A stretch of 7,731 bases of DNA from Paracoccaceae bacterium. GTDB lineage: Bacteria > Pseudomonadota > Alphaproteobacteria > Rhodobacterales > Rhodobacteraceae. The stretch spans positions 1-7,731 of the forward strand of contig SKMM01000091.1 of NCBI GenBank assembly GCA_007121055.1, written 5' to 3'. Position 1 is the first letter of the stretch; the number at the start of each line of letters is the position of its first letter. Below, piece after piece: positions 5,202 to 7,731 of this stretch. The position numbers and the translations under genes were made by a program. The notes beneath the pieces were generated by a model, which made no database searches, had not been told where the DNA came from, and was given only the letters and a program-made list of their open reading frames with translations.

Positions 5202-5226
5202 CCTGGCCCCCTTCAGGAGAGCCGCA

Positions 5227-5850
5227 ATGCAGGACAACCCCCTCGAACGCGTGGCCGGCCCTTTGGTGCGCTTGGTGGCACTGTTGGGCGGCTATGCGAT
5301 CCTGGCCGTGGCGGTGTTCGTGAGCCTGGAGGTGGTGCTGCGCCGGACGGTGGGGGTTTCGCTGCAGGGCGCGGATGAATTCGGCGGCTATGCGCTGGCG
5401 GGCGCCGCGGCCTTCGGCTTTGCCTACACGCTGATGCTGCGCGGGCACACGCGGATCGAGCTGGTGCTGGAGCGGCTGCCACGCCGGCTGGCGGATCTGT
5501 TCGACGTGATCGCCATGCTGGCCATCGCCGGAATGGCGGTGTTCCTGTTCTGGCGCGGCTGGGCGGTGATGGCCGAGAGCATCGAGTTCCGGTCGCTGTC
5601 CGGCACGCCCATGCGCACGCCGCTATGGATGCCGCAGGCGGTGTGGGTGGCGGGTCTGGGGCTGTTTGCGCTCTATGCCGTGCTGGCGGCGGGCCATGCG
5701 GTGTGGCTGGCGGCCACCGGACATCCCGGCCTGCGGCGCTGGTATGGGGCGAAGTCGCTGGAGGAGGAGATCGAGGAGGAGAAGCAGAGCCTCATCGACC
5801 GGGGCGCCGAGCCGGGCGATCTGTCCGGCAGGCCGGAGGATCGGACATGA
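5227..5850 (+). CDS. dctQ: TRAP transporter small membrane subunit (DctQ family)
   Basis: The start is the ATG at 5227, supported by AGGAGA 6 nt upstream. The 207-residue protein has four probable membrane helices, at about 13-36, 52-72, 90-112 and 136-160, which is the DctQ topology. Recognisable family segments are EVVLRRTVGVSLQGADEFGG (35-54), with the conserved Arg after the first helix and the acidic DE pair, and TPLWMPQAVWVAGLGL (131-146) leading into the fourth helix. DctQ joins DctM in the inner membrane and is needed for transport. After helix 4 it carries a ~45-residue cytoplasmic tail with a strongly acidic stretch (KSLEEEIEEEKQSL, 176-189) that could be helical; many DctQ proteins are shorter here. 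Its stop overlaps the start of the next gene as ATGA, so the two subunits are probably translationally coupled. Confidence 0.93.
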   Translation: MQDNPLERVAGPLVRLVALLGGYAILAVAVFVSLEVVLRRTVGVSLQGADEFGGYALAGAAAFGFAYTLMLRGHTRIELVLERLPRRLADLFDVIAMLAIAGMAVFLFWRGWAVMAESIEFRSLSGTPMRTPLWMPQAVWVAGLGLFALYAVLAAGHAVWLAATGHPGLRRWYGAKSLEEEIEEEKQSLIDRGAEPGDLSGRPEDRT

Positions 5851-7163
5851 TCGGCATCGCCGGCGCCTTCGGCGGCTTCCTGACCATGCTCGCGCTGATG
5901 TTCGCGGGCCTGCCGGTGGCGGTGTCGCTGTTCATCATCGGGGTGCTGGGGGCGACGCTGTATCTGGGCACGCCCACGCTGATGGTGTTCGGCGGGCAGG
6001 CCTGGGGGTCGCTCAACGATTTCGTGCTGACGGCCATTCCGCTGTTCATCCTGCTGGGCGAGCTCCTGGTGCGCTCGGGCGTCACGGACGGCATGTACCG
6101 GTCGCTGTCGGACTGGCTGCGGCGGCTGCCGGGGGGCTTGCTGCACTCCAACGTGGCGTCCTGCACGCTGTTTGCCGCCGTGTCGGGCTCCTCGGTGGCT
6201 ACGGCCGCGACCATGGGCACCGTGGCCGTCCCGATCATGAAGGAACGCGGCTATGACGAGCGGATCACGCTGGGCTCCATCGCCGCCGGGGCCACCATCG
6301 GCATCCTGATCCCGCCATCGATCAACATGATCATCTATGGCTCGATGTCGAACACCTCCATCGGGCAGCTGTTCGTGGCGGGCATCATTCCGGGGCTGAT
6401 GCTGTCGGGGATGTTCATGCTGTATATCCTGGTGGTGGCCGTGATCCGGCCGGCCATCGCGGGCGAGCCCATTCCCATCGCGCCGCTGTCGGTCAAGCTG
6501 CGCAACCTGCTCGACATCCTGCCGCCGATGCTGATCTTCCTGCTGGTGATGGGCTCGATCTATCTGGGCTGGGCCACGCCGTCCGAATCCGCCGCGCTGG
6601 GCGTGATGGGTGCGCTGGCGGTGACCGTGGGCAAGGGCAGGTTCTCCGTGGCGCTTTTGCACGGGGCGCTTCTGTCCACGGTGAAGCTGACGGCGATGAT
6701 CCTGCTGATCATCATCGCCGCGAAATACCTCAACTTCATCATCGGCATCCTCGGCATCCCCCAGGTCCTGGCCCGCACCATCACCGAATACGGCGTGAGC
6801 CAGCTGCAGCTGATCCTGATCCTCGTGCTGTTCTACCTGGTGCTGGGCTGTTTCCTCGAGACGCTCTCGATGATGATCGCCACGATCCCCATCGTGGTGC
6901 CGGTCATCATCAGCTTCGGCATCGACCCGGTGTGGTTCGGCGTGTTCCTGGTGGTAATGATGGAGGTGGCGCTGATCACGCCGCCCTTGGGGATGAACCT
7001 CTATATCGTGCAGGGGGTGCGCAACTCGGGCTCCATCCTCGACGTGATGATCGGGGCGCTGCCCTTTGCGGCGATCATGCTGGTGATGGTGGGGCTGCTG
7101 GTGGCCTTCCCCGGCATTGCGCTATGGCTGCCCGAGCAGATGTTCGACCGCCCCATGCGATGA
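5847..7163 (+). CDS. dctM: TRAP transporter large membrane subunit (DctM family)
   Basis: The 438-residue product is the ion-coupled permease of the TRAP system, in the IT superfamily and typically about 425-440 residues long. The chosen ATG overlaps the dctQ stop and has GGAGG 7 nt upstream. It is hydrophobic throughout, consistent with about 11-12 membrane segments and two re-entrant hairpins. Typical family segments are FVLTAIPLFILLGELLVRSG (59-78), AAVSGSSVATAATMGTVAVP (110-129), GATIGILIPPSINMIIYGSM (148-167), and near the C-terminus GCFLETLSMMIATIPIVVP and LITPPLGMNLYIVQGV, the second ion- and substrate-site half. It works with DctQ to move the solute released by DctP into the cytoplasm using a sodium or proton gradient. 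The gene is intact. The next gene starts 10 nt after its stop, so uptake and metabolism are on one transcript. Confidence 0.96.
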   Translation: MIGIAGAFGGFLTMLALMFAGLPVAVSLFIIGVLGATLYLGTPTLMVFGGQAWGSLNDFVLTAIPLFILLGELLVRSGVTDGMYRSLSDWLRRLPGGLLHSNVASCTLFAAVSGSSVATAATMGTVAVPIMKERGYDERITLGSIAAGATIGILIPPSINMIIYGSMSNTSIGQLFVAGIIPGLMLSGMFMLYILVVAVIRPAIAGEPIPIAPLSVKLRNLLDILPPMLIFLLVMGSIYLGWATPSESAALGVMGALAVTVGKGRFSVALLHGALLSTVKLTAMILLIIIAAKYLNFIIGILGIPQVLARTITEYGVSQLQLILILVLFYLVLGCFLETLSMMIATIPIVVPVIISFGIDPVWFGVFLVVMMEVALITPPLGMNLYIVQGVRNSGSILDVMIGALPFAAIMLVMVGLLVAFPGIALWLPEQMFDRPMR

Positions 7164-7173
7164 GCCGCCCCCC

Positions 7174-7731
7174 GTGACCAAGGCCCGCCTGTTCCGCGCC
7201 GACTGGGTGCTGACCGCGCCCGGCGCGCCGGCCCTCGTCGCCGGCGCGATCCGGGTCGAGGGCGGGCGCATCACGGCCGTCGGGCCGGCCGCCACCCTGG
7301 CCGCAGGGGACGCCGAGGTGATGGAGCTGGGCGCGGCGGTGCTGATGGCCGGCCTCGTGAACGCGCACCAGCACGGGCGTGGGGTCAGCCAGCTTCTGAT
7401 GGGCTATCCCGATGCCGCGCTGGAGCCCTGGATCGCCGGCCGGCGCCGCCATGGCGCGCCGGACCTGCAGGCCGTCACCCGGGCCGCGGCCGAGGCGATG
7501 CTGGCATATGGCGTCACCGCCACGCTGCACGCCAACTATGCCTATGGCACCGGCGACTATGCGGCCGAGCTGGACGCCCAGATCGCCGCCTACCGCGCCG
7601 CCGGCCTGCGCGCGACGATCTGCGTGGGGGTGCAGGACCGCGGCGGCCTGGTCTATCCCGACGCCGAGGCCGAGGCCTTCACCGCCGCCCTGCCCGCCCC
7701 CGCCCGGGTGCTGGCCACCCGCCCCGCCGCC
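7174..7731 (+). CDS. Amidohydrolase (ATZ/TRZ-like metal-dependent hydrolase), N-terminal part
   Basis: A GTG start at 7174 gives 186 residues, open to the right edge. No ATG is available in this frame after the dctM stop, and there is no clear Shine-Dalgarno sequence, so coupling to dctM is likely. The N-terminus has the small beta-sandwich typical of composite-domain amidohydrolases (ARLFRADWVLTAPGAPALVA, then GAIRVEGGRITAVGPAA). It then enters the TIM barrel with the metal-binding His-x-His motif MAGLVNAHQHGRG (H65, H67). LAYGVTATLHANYAYGTGDY (141-160) corresponds to the barrel segment after the first helix. The remaining metal ligands (two later His and an Asp) would lie beyond the edge. 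Relatives deaminate or hydrolyse purine/pyrimidine-like rings, triazines, hydantoins or similar C-N bonds in the cytoplasm. In this operon it probably opens or deaminates the compound brought in by the TRAP system; the substrate is not identifiable. Confidence 0.88.
   Translation, partial: MTKARLFRADWVLTAPGAPALVAGAIRVEGGRITAVGPAATLAAGDAEVMELGAAVLMAGLVNAHQHGRGVSQLLMGYPDAALEPWIAGRRRHGAPDLQAVTRAAAEAMLAYGVTATLHANYAYGTGDYAAELDAQIAAYRAAGLRATICVGVQDRGGLVYPDAEAEAFTAALPAPARVLATRPAA

Noticed and set aside
5673..6662. A 329-codon minus-strand open frame opposite dctQ-dctM
   Set aside because: Composition (His, Gln, Arg, Gly) is typical of antisense to a membrane protein gene, with no motif or ribosome-binding site.
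1..7731. CRISPR array, rRNA or complete tRNA gene
   Set aside because: No regularly spaced direct repeats and no rRNA or complete cloverleaf sequence seen on either strand.

Overview
The window is uniformly GC-rich, and its gene families (TRAP transporter, FCD-type GntR regulator, AMDase/maleate isomerase-like enzyme, wHTH regulator, IS3 and IS5 remnants) suggest an alphaproteobacterium, most likely a Rhodobacterales chromosome or megaplasmid. That placement is inferred from overall protein style and is not proven by any marker gene.

Layout. (1) 1-349, minus strand: N-terminal part of a protein beginning with an OmpR/PhoB-type winged-helix DNA-binding domain; its C-terminus lies off the left edge. 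(2) 522-1460: a dead IS3-family (IS407-like) element with both terminal inverted repeats still visible. Its transposase genes are broken, and the middle of orfB is replaced by a ~93-bp imperfect palindrome built from a hairpin-forming unit, of which a further copy lies nearby. (3) 1461-2163: wreckage of an IS5-family transposase with lost ends, two frameshifts, two in-frame stops and a catalytic Asp-to-Gly change; the IS3 element abuts its C-terminal side. (4) About 2164-2365: no recognisable gene. (5) 2366-3849, minus strand: a two-gene operon, an Asp/Glu-racemase-superfamily enzyme (AMDase/maleate isomerase branch) followed by an overlapping FCD-type GntR regulator. (6) 3850-4141: a divergent regulatory region containing a perfect 12-bp palindrome and a 13-bp inverted repeat that overlaps both ends. 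(7) 4142-7731, plus strand: a complete tripartite TRAP transporter (binding protein, small and large membrane subunits) followed with almost no gap by an ATZ/TRZ-type amidohydrolase that runs off the right edge.

Inferred joint role. Parts 5-7 look like one substrate-inducible uptake and catabolic locus. The TRAP system would import a small, probably carboxylated, solute using the Na+ or H+ gradient. The amidohydrolase would hydrolyse or deaminate it, and the AMDase/maleate-isomerase-like enzyme would decarboxylate or isomerise an acid intermediate. The GntR protein would sense a ligand and control both arms from the shared intergenic region. The substrate cannot be read from the sequence. The two IS wrecks separate this locus from the unrelated regulator gene on the left.
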